Made by a program: the position numbers and the translations under genes | The notes under the pieces: generated by a model | Database searches by the model: none | What the model saw: the letters and a program-made list of their open reading frames with translations, nothing else | Told to the model about the DNA's origin: nothing | Shown: piece after piece, positions 33,800-44,723 of the stretch | Numbering within the stretch: the first letter of the stretch is position 1 | How the letters are laid out: every line of letters begins with the position of its first letter | Origin: Sinobacterium caligoides | GTDB lineage: Bacteria; Pseudomonadota; Gammaproteobacteria; Pseudomonadales; Sinobacteriaceae | Reading direction: 5' to 3' | Length of the DNA: 64,000 bases | Assembly (NCBI RefSeq): GCF_003752585.1 | Contig: NZ_RKHR01000004.1 | Span: 62,001-126,000 of the forward strand

Positions 33800-34837
33800 T
33801 TATGACTTGGCGAGTGCTTTTGCACCCTTTTCTAAATCTTTTACTCTCTCAAATAATTTATCGAGCTGGCCAACTCGCACCGCACTCCTGCGCCAAGCAG
33901 GCGTTTCCAACATCGGGGTTCCAGAGGAATACGAACCCGCACTCTTAATTGACTTAGTCACCACTGTACGGCCGGAGATCTGAGCGCCATCAGCAATGGT
34001 TAGATGACCAGCAATACTCACACCACCCGCGAGAATACAGCGACGACCAATGTTAACGCTTCCCGCAATACCGACGCAGCCGGCGATCGCCGTCATATCG
34101 CCGATAACAACATTGTGCGCGATATGAACAATATTATCGATAATGACGCCGTTACCGATGACAGTGTCATCTAAAGCCCCTCTATCGATAGTGCCGTTAC
34201 TACCAATGGAAACATTGTCACCAATAACAACACGTCCAAGCTGAGCAATACGTTGCCAGCCCGTCGCCTGCGGTGCAAAACCGAACCCATCGGAGCCAAT
34301 AACAGCGCCACTATGAATGATACAAGAACGCCCTATTACCACATTGTGATACAGCGTGACATTAGCCTTCAACTGAGTACCAGCACCAATCGTCGTGCGC
34401 TCACCGACGAAACAACCCGCGGCAATGCTCACGCCATCAGCTAGGACAACTCCCGCCTCGATCACAGCGTGGGCCCCAACATGTACAGCGTCACCCAGCA
34501 CCGCCGTCGAATCGACAACAGCAGTAGGGTGCACTGCAGGTTCATAGGCTGGTGCGTCATCAAACAGTACTGAGCACTTGGCAAAAGCTAAGTACGGGTC
34601 ATCGACGACGAGGGCCGCCGCCGGGCAGCTAGCGAGATGTCGCTCTCGCACAATCACCACACCTGCTAATGTCGACTCGACTTGAGCTAGATATTTATCA
34701 TCGGCTAAAAAGCAAATCTCATCGGCTGTTGCGTTTGCCGGTGAAGCGAGCGAGCAGATGAGCTTATCGCCATCGCCGTGCATCTCTGCATCGAGCAATA
34801 GCGATAACTGCTTTAACGTAAACTGTTTTGCAGCCAT
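33800..34837 (-). CDS. lpxD: UDP-3-O-acylglucosamine N-acyltransferase
   Basis: 345-aa acyltransferase, third step of lipid A synthesis. A short uridine-binding N-terminal domain (about 1-100) is followed by a left-handed beta helix of hexapeptide repeats. The catalytic His is in [17 protein letters not shown] / [19 protein letters not shown]-terminal helix ([14 protein letters not shown]) closes the trimer. It starts three bases after the skp stop. Length is normal (E. coli 341 aa). Confidence 0.97.
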   Translation of the reverse strand: MAAKQFTLKQLSLLLDAEMHGDGDKLICSLASPANATADEICFLADDKYLAQVESTLAGVVIVRERHLASCPAAALVVDDPYLAFAKCSVLFDDAPAYEPAVHPTAVVDSTAVLGDAVHVGAHAVIEAGVVLADGVSIAAGCFVGERTTIGAGTQLKANVTLYHNVVIGRSCIIHSGAVIGSDGFGFAPQATGWQRIAQLGRVVIGDNVSIGSNGTIDRGALDDTVIGNGVIIDNIVHIAHNVVIGDMTAIAGCVGIAGSVNIGRRCILAGGVSIAGHLTIADGAQISGRTVVTKSIKSAGSYSSGTPMLETPAWRRSAVRVGQLDKLFERVKDLEKGAKALAKS

Positions 34838-34840
34838 TAA

Positions 34841-35368
34841 TTACTTGCTTGCGTTCAAGCGCTTAGTGATAAGCGAGGTAATATCAAACTCTGGGTCAAC
34901 GTGAATAGCCGCCTGACGATCTAATAGCAGACCAATTTTTTCCTTCTTCACAACTTCAGTCATGATAGTCCGTACCTTGCCATCCATATCACGCATCACA
35001 CTCGCATAGACAGCCTGCCCCATCTTCTTCAGCTTTGCCTCTTCGTGCTGAATATCGCTCATCTTACTATTGAAGTCGCCCTGTAACTTTTCTTTCTGGC
35101 TCTTACTCATCACCGCGCCATCTTTATCGAAACGCGCCTTCATCGCCTTCGCTTCGTCAGCCAATTTCTTAAGGGCTGCGGTGCTGCTCTTGTAATCGTC
35201 GCTAGACTGCATTGTTTTCATGCGTGTCTTTGCAACTTGCGTCTCAAAAATGGCCTTTTCTAGGTTTACAACAGCAATCTTACCCTGAGCAAGGGCAGCA
35301 CTGCTCATAGACATAAAACCTACACAGGTAACCAAAACTAACGCAGTTGATTTAATAGTTTTTAACAA
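34841..35368 (-). CDS. skp: Skp/OmpH-family periplasmic chaperone
   Basis: 175-aa periplasmic holdase for unfolded outer-membrane proteins. The signal peptide ends near AALAQ (about 28). KIAVVNLEKAIFETQVAKTR opens the trimerisation core, and the charged helical arms span about 55-130. The start is TTG at 35368, supported by AGGAG eight bases upstream. It lies directly after bamA, whose product accepts Skp clients. Confidence 0.92.
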   Translation of the reverse strand: MLKTIKSTALVLVTCVGFMSMSSAALAQGKIAVVNLEKAIFETQVAKTRMKTMQSSDDYKSSTAALKKLADEAKAMKARFDKDGAVMSKSQKEKLQGDFNSKMSDIQHEEAKLKKMGQAVYASVMRDMDGKVRTIMTEVVKKEKIGLLLDRQAAIHVDPEFDITSLITKRLNASK

Positions 35369-35405
35369 AGTTCACACTCCTAACAATTAATAAAATGGGT
35401 AACTA

Positions 35406-37946
35406 CTAGAATGACTGTCCCAATGAGAACTGGAATACTTCTGTGTCATCATCCTCACCCTCATTGAGGGGCTTAGCCAAACTAAAGGTCAAAGGACCAA
35501 AGCCTGTTATCCAGGTTAAACCTACACCTGCAGAATAGCGTAGCTCAGCAAGATCAGGTTCTAGACAATTCTGCCCTTCATAACAGTCCGTGCTATAGAC
35601 ATTACCAGCATCTATGAAGAAAGCAGTACGTAATGAACGCTTATCTTTGACAAAAGGCGCAGGGAATATCAATTCCATACTACCTTCTACCAACACATTA
35701 CCACCAAACGGATCATCATCGTCTAGCGGGTTACTCGTATAGTACTCCCCATCCTTAAGGTAGCCACACTGCTTACCATCTTCGCTACAGGTTACTGCAT
35801 ATTGCTGTGCCGGGGTGCTGCGCGGGCCCAGGGTATTATTCTTGAACCCTCGCACCGAGCCGAAACCACCGGCATAGTAGTTCTCGAAGAACGGCAGGTG
35901 CTCAGTACTACCGTAACCGTCGCCATAACCGAGTTCACCGCGGAAGCGCAATGTAAAGGTCTTACTCAATGGCACAAAATACTGACCATTATAGGAGATT
36001 TTATAATACTGCAGATCACTTCCCGGAACCGCCACATCAACAGACAGCGACTGAGAGTGGCCACGTGTCGCCAGCTGACCACGGTTCAAGGTGGACTGCG
36101 ACCAACTCGCGCTCATTTTGAACAGGTCATATTGATCGCCATAGAGGTCAACAAAACCACCCGGCCCCTCATCTGGCTGGAAGTATGCGTCATCAACACC
36201 ATCGTGCCAGATGTACTTATCTTCGTCAGGAGCATCATCACTTGCATCGGGGTTGGGGGTCCAATAGCCGTTGGTACCATCAATCGCACCTGGGCTACGA
36301 GTAATTTCCTGAACCGCGTAATCACCCGTCGTAATATGTGTATTCTGATAGCCGAGGCTAAAACCGAGACGTTCATTCTCTTTGATTGGGTAACCAAAGT
36401 TCATCGAGGCGCCGTAGCTATTGGTGCTGTAGCTGGCGACGTTGATCTCTTCTAAGTTGGTCTCACGGTAGTAAACGCTAAAGCCACGACTCACCTGATC
36501 TTCGGTATAGTAAGGGTTAACATAGCTATAGCTCGCTGTGCGCTGGTAACTACTGAAGTTAACCCCCACACCGACACGGTTACCGGTCCCCATAAAGTTG
36601 TTCTGCTGAACATTGGCACCCAAGATCATGCCGGTGCCCTGCGCGTAACCAATACTGGCACCGATGCTACCTGATGGCTGTTCTTCTACCGAGTAAGCGA
36701 CATCAACCAAATCATCACTACCTGGTACGGGCTTGGTATCGACAGTAACGCCCTTAAAGAAACCTAGCTGCTCAAGCTTATGTCGACCCTGTTCAATCTT
36801 TGCTGTCGAGGCTGCAGAGGCTTCCATCTGCCTCATTTCACGACGTAATACTTCATCTTTTGTCTTGGTATTACCACTGAACGAGATCCGGCGCACATAG
36901 GCCCGCTTGCCAGGATCGACAAAGAACTTCAGGCTAACCGTCTTATCTTTTTCGTTTATATCAGTAATACCGCGCACTTTGGCGAAGGTATAGCCGGCAT
37001 TACCCAAGCGTTGAGTGACGTATTCCTCGGAACGCGTCACCAGCGCCTGCGAGAACACCTGCCCTTTCTGAACGATGAGGAACTTATTCAGCTCCTCCGC
37101 GGGAATAACCAAGTCACCCGACAATTCAACGTCATCAACCGTATACTCATCACCCTCATCAACATTGATGGTGATATAGACTGATTTACGATCTGGTGTG
37201 ATAGAGACCTGCGAGGACTCAAGACGATAATTAATATAACCACGATCAAGATAATACGACTGCAGGGTTTCTATATCGCCCTGAAGCTTTTCTTTGGAAT
37301 ACTTATCATCACCACTAATCCACGAGAACATGCCCGAGCTTTGTAGCGTGAAGTTATCAAGTAGCTCTTCGTTACTGTAAACCGTGTTGCCAACGATATT
37401 AATATGGCTAATGCGTGCCACACTGCCTTCATTGACATTAATATGAACAGAAACACGGTTCCGCGGCTCTTGCTGCACCTCAGTCTCAATCGTCGCATCG
37501 TAACGCCCCTGGCTCACATACTGGCGCTGTAATTCTAGACGCATCCCTTCAAGGGTCGAGCGCTTCAACACTTTACCCTCAGCGAGCCCTGCTCCCTTCA
37601 AGCCTTCAAGCAAGGCATCGGTATCGATAGCCTTATTGCCTTCAATGCTGATATCACTGATTGATGGCCGTTCGACCACCTGCAGTACTAACACATCACC
37701 ATCGCGACCAATCTGGATGTCGTCAAAATTACCGGTCGCAAACAACATTTTTGCAGAGTGGCGTAACAACTCAGAATCAACATTGTCACTTACGCTTAAC
37801 GGTAACGTAGCAAACACACTACCGGCAGAAATTCTCTGCAAGCCCTCTACCCTGATATCAGAGACAACAAACTGTTCGGCCCAAGTTGGTGCCGAAATAA
37901 CCGCAGCCAATGCTGCCGCAATACTACTTTTTTTCAAATATGCCAT
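35406..37946 (-). CDS. bamA: Outer-membrane assembly factor BamA
   Basis: Essential Omp85 insertase, ~846 aa. The signal peptide (MAYLKKSSIAAALAAVISAP, cut after TWA) precedes five POTRA domains (about 25-425; the first opens FVVSDIRVEGLQRISAGSV). A 16-strand barrel follows, with the L6 motif VRGF in GSVRGFKNNTLGPRS and a C-terminal FSLGQSF ending in Phe. An Asp/Gly/Pro-rich insert at about 542-609 makes one extracellular loop long. ATG 37946 is chosen for the signal peptide; the frame extends to 37970. Neither start has a good ribosome-binding site. Confidence 0.97.
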   Translation of the reverse strand: MAYLKKSSIAAALAAVISAPTWAEQFVVSDIRVEGLQRISAGSVFATLPLSVSDNVDSELLRHSAKMLFATGNFDDIQIGRDGDVLVLQVVERPSISDISIEGNKAIDTDALLEGLKGAGLAEGKVLKRSTLEGMRLELQRQYVSQGRYDATIETEVQQEPRNRVSVHINVNEGSVARISHINIVGNTVYSNEELLDNFTLQSSGMFSWISGDDKYSKEKLQGDIETLQSYYLDRGYINYRLESSQVSITPDRKSVYITINVDEGDEYTVDDVELSGDLVIPAEELNKFLIVQKGQVFSQALVTRSEEYVTQRLGNAGYTFAKVRGITDINEKDKTVSLKFFVDPGKRAYVRRISFSGNTKTKDEVLRREMRQMEASAASTAKIEQGRHKLEQLGFFKGVTVDTKPVPGSDDLVDVAYSVEEQPSGSIGASIGYAQGTGMILGANVQQNNFMGTGNRVGVGVNFSSYQRTASYSYVNPYYTEDQVSRGFSVYYRETNLEEINVASYSTNSYGASMNFGYPIKENERLGFSLGYQNTHITTGDYAVQEITRSPGAIDGTNGYWTPNPDASDDAPDEDKYIWHDGVDDAYFQPDEGPGGFVDLYGDQYDLFKMSASWSQSTLNRGQLATRGHSQSLSVDVAVPGSDLQYYKISYNGQYFVPLSKTFTLRFRGELGYGDGYGSTEHLPFFENYYAGGFGSVRGFKNNTLGPRSTPAQQYAVTCSEDGKQCGYLKDGEYYTSNPLDDDDPFGGNVLVEGSMELIFPAPFVKDKRSLRTAFFIDAGNVYSTDCYEGQNCLEPDLAELRYSAGVGLTWITGFGPLTFSLAKPLNEGEDDDTEVFQFSLGQSF

Positions 37947-38001
37947 GTTATAAACAAGTTCACCCAACATAAGTCATTAACGCCGACAGACAAAGAAGCG
38001 T

Positions 38002-39350
38002 CTACAGCCGCATGATATCATTGTAAAAAGCTAAAACCATAACGCCTAATACCAACGCCATTCCCACCTGCATGCCCACGACCTGCACACGTTCCGGCAC
38101 TGTTTTTCCTGTCACAGCTTCGATACCGTAGTACAAAAGATGACCACCATCCAGCACAGGGATCGGCAACAGATTCAAGACACCCAAACTAATACTGAGT
38201 AAAGCAAGAACACCGATATATTGCTCCAAACCGGATTCTGCAGAAGTAGACGCCACTTTAGCAATGGTAATTGGTCCACTCAAGTTTTTTGACGAAATCC
38301 TACCCGTAATAAGTTTTCCTATTGATTCTAACGTAAAAACACTCATATCCCAGGTTTTATTGCCTGCCTCTACCAAAGCAGAGAACGGCGAGTAACTATA
38401 ATGACGCCAATAGTTATCAGGCAGCCTTAACCAAACCCCTGCCTGACCGATGATCTTCCCCTCTTTTACCTCAACGGCACTTGGCACCAAGGTGAGCGTG
38501 TGCCGTTCACCCTCTCGGCTCACCTCAACAGTCACCGGGTGCCCAGCACTTTTTTCAATCATAGAGACCCAGTTTGCCCAACCCTCGACAGCCTTACCAT
38601 CAACACTTTCAACCAGATCACCTGCACGCAACCCCGCCTTAGCGGCAGCCGACCCCTCACCTACCTTATCGATCAGCGCAGGAACAGCAGGACCACCCAA
38701 CTCAACCCCCAAGCCCTTTAGCAAGTCAGGCTCTTCGATTTCACTGAGCCAGCGTTCAATAGGCAAAGTAGAGTCATAAATAAGATCAGAGCCAGGGTAT
38801 TTTGCCGCAATACTTATCTCCCCCGTATCTCCTATACGATAGAGGAGCTGTTCCATTACTGCACGCCAGGTTGGCGTTGGCACGCCATCAACAGCAACAA
38901 TCTCTTGCCCTTCAACAAGGCCCGCAACAGCAGCAGGCAGTCCACCACAACCGACTTAACCACGGGGGCAATACCTGTCACCCCGGATAAGAAAACGAAC
39001 CAATAGGCAGCAATAGCAAGAATGAAGTTCGCCAACGGCCCCGCCGCTACAATCGCTATCCTCGCCCAGACAGATTTTCGGTTAAAAGCGAAAGGCAAGT
39101 CCTCGGCATCAACCTCGCCTTCACGCTCATCCACCATACGCACATAACCACCGAGCGGAATCATCGCCACGGTATACTCTGTCCCACTTTTATCAAACCA
39201 GCTAAATAAACTCTTACCAAAGCCGATAGAGAAACACACGACCTTTACACCACAGCGTCGAGCCACCCAAAAGTGGCCAAACTCATGGATAGTAACCAGA
39301 ATGCCGAAGGTCACTACCCCCATTATGATCATTTGCATCGAATCAGCCAA
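38002..39350 (-). pseudogene. rseP: rseP site-2 protease, split by a -1 frameshift
   Basis: RseP/MucP cuts anti-sigma factor RseA/MucA within the membrane to release the envelope-stress sigma factor. The N-terminal part (to about 38946) has the zinc motif HEFGH and [14 protein letters not shown]. The C-terminal part holds the PDZ domains and NLLPIPVLDGGHLLYYG, the third zinc ligand. They lie in different frames. Reading through VVKSVV then shifting back one base at 38941-38950 restores [20 protein letters not shown], the expected PDZ start. The in-frame continuation stops at 38856. No classic slippery heptamer is seen, so it is a real one-base loss or a sequence error. TTG 39350 has GGAG six bases upstream; TTG 39356 directly abuts it. 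Confidence 0.88.
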
Positions 39351-39370
39351 AGCCAACTCCCCTTGTTATA

Positions 39371-40549
39371 TTAAGCGGTGGAGGATAATTGTTCTGTCGC
39401 CATGCGTCTAGCAACATTGTCCGCCTCGATTAAAGCCTCAAGACTATCTGACCCAAACTGAGGCGCAGAGTTCAACACCCGCTCGACCAAAGCCGCAATC
39501 CCCATAAACGACAATTCTTCACGCAGAAAGGCCGCTACTGCCACCTCATTTGCCGCATTTAACGTCGCACAAGCACTACCCCCTACATTAAAAGCCTCTG
39601 CAGCCAAACGCAGACAGGGGAAACGCTCGAGATCCGGCGCTTCAAAGTCAAGCCGAGAGGTCGCAACCATGTCGAGCGGCGACACTCCCGAAGCAATGCG
39701 CTCAGGCCAAGCCAGACCATAAGCGATGGGTGTACGCATATCAGGGTTACCAAGCTGCGCAATGACAGAACCGTCGACATACTGCACCATCGAATGAATA
39801 ACGCTCTGCGGATGCACTACAACCTCCACCTCCGCCGGCTCCACCGAAAACAACCAACAAGCCTCAATCAGCTCCAAGCCTTTATTCATCAGCGTCGCCG
39901 AGTCAACAGAGATTTTCCGCCCCATCGACCAATTAGGATGGGCACATGCCTGCTCAGGTGTCACCTTAAGCATTGCCGAAGCCGAACTCGTACGAAAGGG
40001 ACCACCAGAAGCAGTCAACAAGATCTTTTCCACCCCCAAGCTCTTGCGACTTTCACCGCGATAACCTGCCGGCAACGACTGGAATATTGCGTTGTGCTCA
40101 CTATCAATAGGCAATAACACGCCACCATTATCTGCGACCGCCTCCATCATTAAGCGACCCGCTACAACTAAGGACTCCTTATTAGCTAACAACAACCTCT
40201 TGCCAGCCTTCGCCGCCGCCAACGACGGCAACAACCCTGCCGCACCAACAATCGCCGCCATCACGATATCGACATCATCGTGCTCCGCAACAGCAACAAG
40301 CGACTCAACGCCACTCAACACCTTCGTAGGACAATCACGCGGCAACAACCCACGTAGCTTTATCGCCAGTTCTTCTTGTCCGACAACGGCATAGCAAGGC
40401 TGAAAGCGTACGCACTGTCTTGCCAGAAGTTCGAGCTGAGAATGCCCCGTTAAAGCAAAAACCTGATAGCGATCAGGGTGCATGGCAACCACATCAAGGG
40501 TGCTGACTCCGATAGAGCCAGTCGAACCCAACACCGTCAACAACTGCAA
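39371..40549 (-). CDS. dxr: 1-deoxy-D-xylulose 5-phosphate reductoisomerase
   Basis: 392-aa NADPH enzyme of the MEP isoprenoid pathway. NADPH loop: [18 protein letters not shown] (residues 4-21). [12 protein letters not shown] and [14 protein letters not shown] carry the metal- and substrate-binding acids. The C-terminal [13 protein letters not shown] is conserved. The start is TTG at 40549, decided by AGGAG seven bases upstream. It sits between cdsA (10-base gap) and rseP, as in most gammaproteobacteria. Confidence 0.97.
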   Translation of the reverse strand: MQLLTVLGSTGSIGVSTLDVVAMHPDRYQVFALTGHSQLELLARQCVRFQPCYAVVGQEELAIKLRGLLPRDCPTKVLSGVESLVAVAEHDDVDIVMAAIVGAAGLLPSLAAAKAGKRLLLANKESLVVAGRLMMEAVADNGGVLLPIDSEHNAIFQSLPAGYRGESRKSLGVEKILLTASGGPFRTSSASAMLKVTPEQACAHPNWSMGRKISVDSATLMNKGLELIEACWLFSVEPAEVEVVVHPQSVIHSMVQYVDGSVIAQLGNPDMRTPIAYGLAWPERIASGVSPLDMVATSRLDFEAPDLERFPCLRLAAEAFNVGGSACATLNAANEVAVAAFLREELSFMGIAALVERVLNSAPQFGSDSLEALIEADNVARRMATEQLSSTA

Positions 40550-40559
40550 AAGATTTCTC

Positions 40560-41399
40560 CTATACCGGCAGCTGCTGAGTCAACAGCATCAAGCCCAAGA
40601 CAAAAACCGGAGCACCGGCACTAAGCCCATCAATTCGATCAGCGATACCGCCATGCCCCGGCAAGATATTACCACTGTCTTTGATACCTCGATGACGCTT
40701 TACCATACTTTCCATCAGGTCTCCCAGCGCCGAAGAGAGCGCAGCCGATAGCGACAACAACAACCACGGCAGCAACGCAATACCACCCGACACTCCGAAC
40801 TGGTAACAAAGAAAGGCGACCGCAACACTCGCCAGCATTCCCCCAGCAAAGCCTTCAACTGTTTTCCCCGGGCTCACAGCAGGCGCCAACTTATGCTTGC
40901 CCAACGCTTTGCCGGCAAAATAGGCTCCCGTATCCGCCGCCGCAACCAACGCAACCAAATACAATATCAACGCCATCGCATTACGCTCGTAACTCAATAG
41001 CGCCAAGGCCAACCAACTACCCAACACGACAAACAAGCCCATCGCGCTTCGCATGAATGTCGTCCCCCAGAGGATACGGCTAGACGGATACCCCATCACC
41101 CAAAGCAAAGCAACCGCCCAAAAACCCACCACAACAGCAAGCAGCGTCTGCCCCGACAACGAAGCCAAGCCACTGGTTACATCGAAATAACTAAAGAAAA
41201 CTGATAACGCTCCCCCCACCAAGACAAGATATAGGTAGCGATAAAGACGCCTCTGCAAACCGGCAAGATTAGACCACTCCCAAGCCGCAACAAGAACAAC
41301 CAAGGCAAAAAACGCCACTTGAAAGGGGTTGGGCAATAACAGCACACCCAAAAACACCAACACCATTACAACCGCACTCATGATTCTCTGCTTAAGCAC
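40560..41399 (-). CDS. cdsA: Phosphatidate cytidylyltransferase
   Basis: 279-aa polytopic inner-membrane enzyme that makes CDP-diacylglycerol for all phospholipids. The family signature near the C-terminus is [20 protein letters not shown] (about residues 238-257). About seven transmembrane segments are visible. I chose GTG 41399 ([14 protein letters not shown]): GGAG lies seven bases upstream and CdsA proteins usually start with LKQRI. The start lies inside uppS, an 8-base overlap. Confidence 0.96.
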   Translation of the reverse strand: MLKQRIMSAVVMVLVFLGVLLLPNPFQVAFFALVVLVAAWEWSNLAGLQRRLYRYLYLVLVGGALSVFFSYFDVTSGLASLSGQTLLAVVVGFWAVALLWVMGYPSSRILWGTTFMRSAMGLFVVLGSWLALALLSYERNAMALILYLVALVAAADTGAYFAGKALGKHKLAPAVSPGKTVEGFAGGMLASVAVAFLCYQFGVSGGIALLPWLLLSLSAALSSALGDLMESMVKRHRGIKDSGNILPGHGGIADRIDGLSAGAPVFVLGLMLLTQQLPV

Positions 41400-42165
41400 G
41401 ATCACTCTCCTCACTCACCTGCTCACTCGTCTTGCCAAAACGTCGCTGACGAGAATTAAATTCCACAATAGCATCCTGCAACTCCACCTCACCAAAATCG
41501 GGCCAATACGTATCGGTGAAATATAGCTCGGCATAAGCGCACTGCCATAAAAGAAAGTTACTAATCCTTAGCTCCCCTCCTGTACGAATTAACAAATCAG
41601 GCTTCGGCAGATCCGCAAGACTAACCCTCTGCCCCAGGAGTTCCTCATCAATATCAGCTAGAGCAACCTTTCCTGCTACCACATCTTCCGCGACAGACTT
41701 AGCCGCCTGGGCCATATCCCACTGCCCGCCATAATCCGCAGCAATAACCAGCGTGCGACCATCATTCATTTCCGTCAACTGCTCTGACTCACGCATTTGC
41801 CTCTGCAATTTATCCGAGAAACGCAACCTACTACCAATAAAGCGCAGCCGAACATTATTCTTGTGTAACTCCGGAGCCTCTTTGCTCAGGTACGACGAAA
41901 ACAGCGCCATCAACGCCGCCACTTCATGCTTTGGGCGCAACCAGTTCTCACTACTGAAGGCAAATAGCGTCAATACATCAACACCCAATTTGTCGCAGGC
42001 ACTCAACACACCACGAATAGCCTCGACCCCGGCTTTGTGACCTGCAGCAGCCTTTAGTATGCCCTGCTGCTTCGCCCAACGATTATTGCCATCCATAATA
42101 ATAGCAACATGCTCCGGCGAACTTTTCGCAGCGCCCGCTGACAACGCCCCCACATTCTTCGTCAT
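41392..42165 (-). CDS. uppS: Undecaprenyl diphosphate synthase (cis-prenyltransferase)
   Basis: 257-aa enzyme that extends farnesyl diphosphate to C55-PP, precursor of the carrier lipid for peptidoglycan and O-antigen. Active-site motif HVAIIMDGNNRWAKQQGI has the catalytic Asp (about residue 25). TLFAFSSENWLRPKHEV, DLLIRTGGELRISNFLLWQ and the final FTDTYWPDF follow. It overlaps cdsA by eight bases and is separated from frr by a terminator, so it likely heads the uppS-cdsA-dxr-rseP-bamA run. Confidence 0.97.
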   Translation of the reverse strand: MTKNVGALSAGAAKSSPEHVAIIMDGNNRWAKQQGILKAAAGHKAGVEAIRGVLSACDKLGVDVLTLFAFSSENWLRPKHEVAALMALFSSYLSKEAPELHKNNVRLRFIGSRLRFSDKLQRQMRESEQLTEMNDGRTLVIAADYGGQWDMAQAAKSVAEDVVAGKVALADIDEELLGQRVSLADLPKPDLLIRTGGELRISNFLLWQCAYAELYFTDTYWPDFGEVELQDAIVEFNSRQRRFGKTSEQVSEESDRA

Positions 42166-42193
42166 ACAACTTTTCCACTAGTAAGACACAAAA

Positions 42194-42223
42194 ACCGCCA
42201 TTAACCTATCGATTAATGGCGGT
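42194..42223 (-). terminator. Intrinsic terminator after frr
   Basis: An 11-bp stem ACCGCCATTAA (42194-42204) / TTAATGGCGGT (42213-42223) with an 8-base loop is followed on the minus strand by TTTTTGTG, 29 bases past the frr stop. It separates pyrH-frr from uppS onward. Confidence 0.75.
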
Positions 42224-42251
42224 CTTAGGAGTATACGCCCAACCTAAACAG

Positions 42252-42809
42252 TTAGATTTCCATCAGGTCAGCTTCTTTCTGCTTTAACGCCTTATCTACC
42301 TGCGCAACGAAATCATCGGTAATCTTCTGAATATCATCCTGCGCCTTGCGCTCTTGATCTTCACTGATTTCCTTGTCTTTCTGCAGCTCTTTAACATCAC
42401 CCAAAACGTCGCGGCGAATATTACGTACCGACACCTTAGCAGTCTCCGCCTCCTGTCGCGCCTGACGAATATAGACCTTACGAGTTTCCTCCGTCAACAT
42501 AGGCATAGGAATACGAATAAGATCACCATTGGTCGCCGGGTTAACACCGAGATCCGACTTCATGATGGCCTTTTCAATCTCAACAACCATTGGTTTCTCC
42601 CATGGCGAAATCGCGAGGGTACGCGCATCTTCAACCATGATGTTGGCCACCTGAGAAAGCGCCGTATCCACACCGTAATAGCTCACGGTAATTCCATCTA
42701 AAATGCTAGGGTGGGCACGCCCCGTACGTATCTTATTAAAAGCAGCAGAGAGTGCTGTAATACTCTTTTCCATGCGCTCTTTAGCATCTTGTTTAAGATC
42801 GTTAATCAC
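42252..42809 (-). CDS. frr: Ribosome recycling factor
   Basis: 185-aa factor that with EF-G splits post-termination ribosomes, the same length as in E. coli. Hallmarks: [15 protein letters not shown]-type stretch (here [19 protein letters not shown]), [18 protein letters not shown], and the hinge with [16 protein letters not shown]-like sequence ([17 protein letters not shown]). The start is GTG at 42809, after GGGGAAGG. The gene follows pyrH and is ended by a clear hairpin. Confidence 0.97.
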   Translation of the reverse strand: MINDLKQDAKERMEKSITALSAAFNKIRTGRAHPSILDGITVSYYGVDTALSQVANIMVEDARTLAISPWEKPMVVEIEKAIMKSDLGVNPATNGDLIRIPMPMLTEETRKVYIRQARQEAETAKVSVRNIRRDVLGDVKELQKDKEISEDQERKAQDDIQKITDDFVAQVDKALKQKEADLMEI

Positions 42810-42910
42810 GAAACCTTCCCCTTAATCTGTATCGTATTTGTTAATCTTGCAATAATAGCGAGGAGGGGAAGAGAACTCTACCCCACACGACAAATAAGCC
42901 TTAATTTACC

Positions 42911-43651
42911 TTAACTTTGCGTACGACTAACCAAAGTACCTTCACTACTGCCAACCACAATATTCAGCAGCGCGCCGGGCTTGTCCATCTTAAAGACACG
43001 GATAGGCATGTCGTGATCCTCGCATAGACAGATAGCCGTTAGATCCATCACACCCAACTTGTTGGCCAACACCTCGTCATAACTCAACCAATCGTAGCGT
43101 GTAGCTGTTGGATCCTTCACAGGATCAGCCGAGTAAATGCCGTCAACCTTGGTCGCCTTCAACACAATCTCAGCATCCACCTCGATCCCGCGCAGGCAAG
43201 CAGCCGAATCAGTGGTAAAGAACGGGTTACCCGTGCCCGCAGAGAAGATCACGACATTACCCTGCTCCATATAGCGCATCGCAGCACGTCGATCATAATG
43301 CTCCACAACGCCGCTCATCGGAATCGCAGACATCACTCGACTTGAAATATTGGAGCGCTCAAGGGCATCACGTAACGCCAAAGCGTTCATCACTGTCGCC
43401 AACATCCCCATATGATCGCCGGTAACACGATCCAACCCCGCCTCACTCAAGGCGGCACCACGATAAATATTACCGCCACCGACAACGAGACCAACCTGAA
43501 CCCCAATCCCAACAAGCTGACCAATTTCCAGCGCCATTCGATCAAGGACGGCCGGATCGATCCCAAACCCTTGATCACCCATCAGGGCCTCACCACTAAG
43601 CTTTAACAAAATGCGCTTGTACTTCTTGTCACCGACCTGACTTTGGCTCAT
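42911..43651 (-). CDS. pyrH: Uridylate kinase (UMP kinase)
   Basis: 246-aa hexameric UMP kinase of the amino-acid-kinase fold. [20 protein letters not shown] (about 13-32) holds the phosphate-binding lysines. [11 protein letters not shown] and [20 protein letters not shown] are conserved substrate loops. AGGAG lies five bases before ATG 43651. tsf-pyrH-frr order is standard; a strong terminator separates it from tsf. Confidence 0.98.
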   Translation of the reverse strand: MSQSQVGDKKYKRILLKLSGEALMGDQGFGIDPAVLDRMALEIGQLVGIGVQVGLVVGGGNIYRGAALSEAGLDRVTGDHMGMLATVMNALALRDALERSNISSRVMSAIPMSGVVEHYDRRAAMRYMEQGNVVIFSAGTGNPFFTTDSAACLRGIEVDAEIVLKATKVDGIYSADPVKDPTATRYDWLSYDEVLANKLGVMDLTAICLCEDHDMPIRVFKMDKPGALLNIVVGSSEGTLVSRTQS

Positions 43652-43694
43652 ATCGACTCCTAACCGGGATACTATCTAAAATTGGGGCAAAAAA

Positions 43695-43715
43695 ATGGGC
43701 GGCTAAGCCGCCCAT
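43695..43715 (-). terminator. Intrinsic terminator after tsf
   Basis: Perfect 9-bp stem ATGGGCGGC / GCCGCCCAT with a TAA loop; on the minus strand it is followed by seven T. It lies seven bases after the tsf stop. Confidence 0.88.
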
Positions 43716-43721
43716 CGGGTC

Positions 43722-44588
43722 TTACTTTGAAGCCGCGAGCTGTTCGGCAACTTCGGCCGCGAAGTCAACTTCTTCGACAACGATACCATCACCCACTTCG
43801 TAACGAACGAAGCTCTGGATTTCAGCACCACCTTGAGCCGCCAACTTACCAACAGTCAACTCAGGGTTTTTAACAAATGCTTGCTCGCTCAAGCTGATCT
43901 CAGAAAGGAACTTCTTGATACGACCACCAATCATCTTCTCGACAATTGCCTCAGGCTTGCCAGCCATATCAGGCTGCGCCTTGATGATCTCTGACTCTTT
44001 GGCGACAACTTCTTCAGAAACGTCTGCAGGCGCCACAAACTGTGGGTTAGTTGCCGCAACATGCATGGCTATATCACGAGCCAATTCAACATCACCACCC
44101 TTCAAAGCAACCAATACCGCAATACGATTGTTTGAGTGAACATAGCCACCGACAACATCTGCATCGACTGCATCGATACGACGAACACCAATATTCTCAC
44201 CAATCTTTTGCACAAGCGCTTCGCGTGCTGACTCAAGATCACCCGCCATCAACGCAGCAACATCAGTCTGCTTATCAGCAAGCGCCTTGTTAGCAACAGT
44301 ATCAACGAAACCAAGGAAAGCTTCGTCACGAGCCACAAAATCGGTCTCACTATTCACTTCGACGACTTGCCCGTACTTGCCATCCTCGGCAACACGAACA
44401 GCAACAACGCCATCAGCAGCAGTACGACCAGCTTTCTTCGCCGCCTTCATGCCACTTGACTTACGCAAGTCTTCAATCGCCTGATCAATATCACCATCAG
44501 TCTTCTTAAGCGCCTTCTTACAGTCCAGAAGCCCTAGACCAGTACGCTCACGAAGTTCCTTAACCATTGCCGCAGAAATTGCTGCCAT
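43722..44588 (-). CDS. tsf: Elongation factor Ts
   Basis: 288-aa guanine-nucleotide exchange factor for EF-Tu. The N-terminal UBA-like domain has [20 protein letters not shown]. The EF-Tu contact [10 protein letters not shown] is at about residues 80-90, and the duplicated core has [13 protein letters not shown] lies near ATG 44588. Between rpsB and pyrH, with terminators on both sides, so rpsB, tsf and pyrH-frr may be partly separate transcripts. Confidence 0.98.
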   Translation of the reverse strand: MAAISAAMVKELRERTGLGLLDCKKALKKTDGDIDQAIEDLRKSSGMKAAKKAGRTAADGVVAVRVAEDGKYGQVVEVNSETDFVARDEAFLGFVDTVANKALADKQTDVAALMAGDLESAREALVQKIGENIGVRRIDAVDADVVGGYVHSNNRIAVLVALKGGDVELARDIAMHVAATNPQFVAPADVSEEVVAKESEIIKAQPDMAGKPEAIVEKMIGGRIKKFLSEISLSEQAFVKNPELTVGKLAAQGGAEIQSFVRYEVGDGIVVEEVDFAAEVAEQLAASK

Positions 44589-44662
44589 TAACCTATCCTC
44601 AACAGAGTTGTCAAATTCACGCCCCCCTTCTCCGGGGCGGCGAGAACCTCAATATTCGATTC

Positions 44663-44689
44663 AAAAAAGGGGGCCACGCCCCCTTTTTT
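44663..44689 (-). terminator. Intrinsic terminator after rpsB
   Basis: A 12-bp stem AAAAAAGGGGGC / GCCCCCTTTTTT with a 3-base loop lies 35 bases beyond the rpsB stop, with a T-run on the minus strand. Ribosomal mRNA may pass it partly to reach tsf. Confidence 0.88.
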
Positions 44690-44723
44690 GCTCACCTAGC
44701 TCAATAAAGTCAACGACCCTATA

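Noticed and set aside
38856-39356. Reading the rseP N-terminal half as a short separate membrane protease
   Set aside because: The tail after VVKSVV is leucine-rich nonsense, and the missing PDZ sequence is present in the next frame, so it is a frameshifted rseP.
44619-44642. GC-rich hairpin in the tsf leader (CGCCCC...GGGGCG)
   Set aside because: Loop and pairing are ambiguous, and the strong terminator at 44663-44689 already explains the region.
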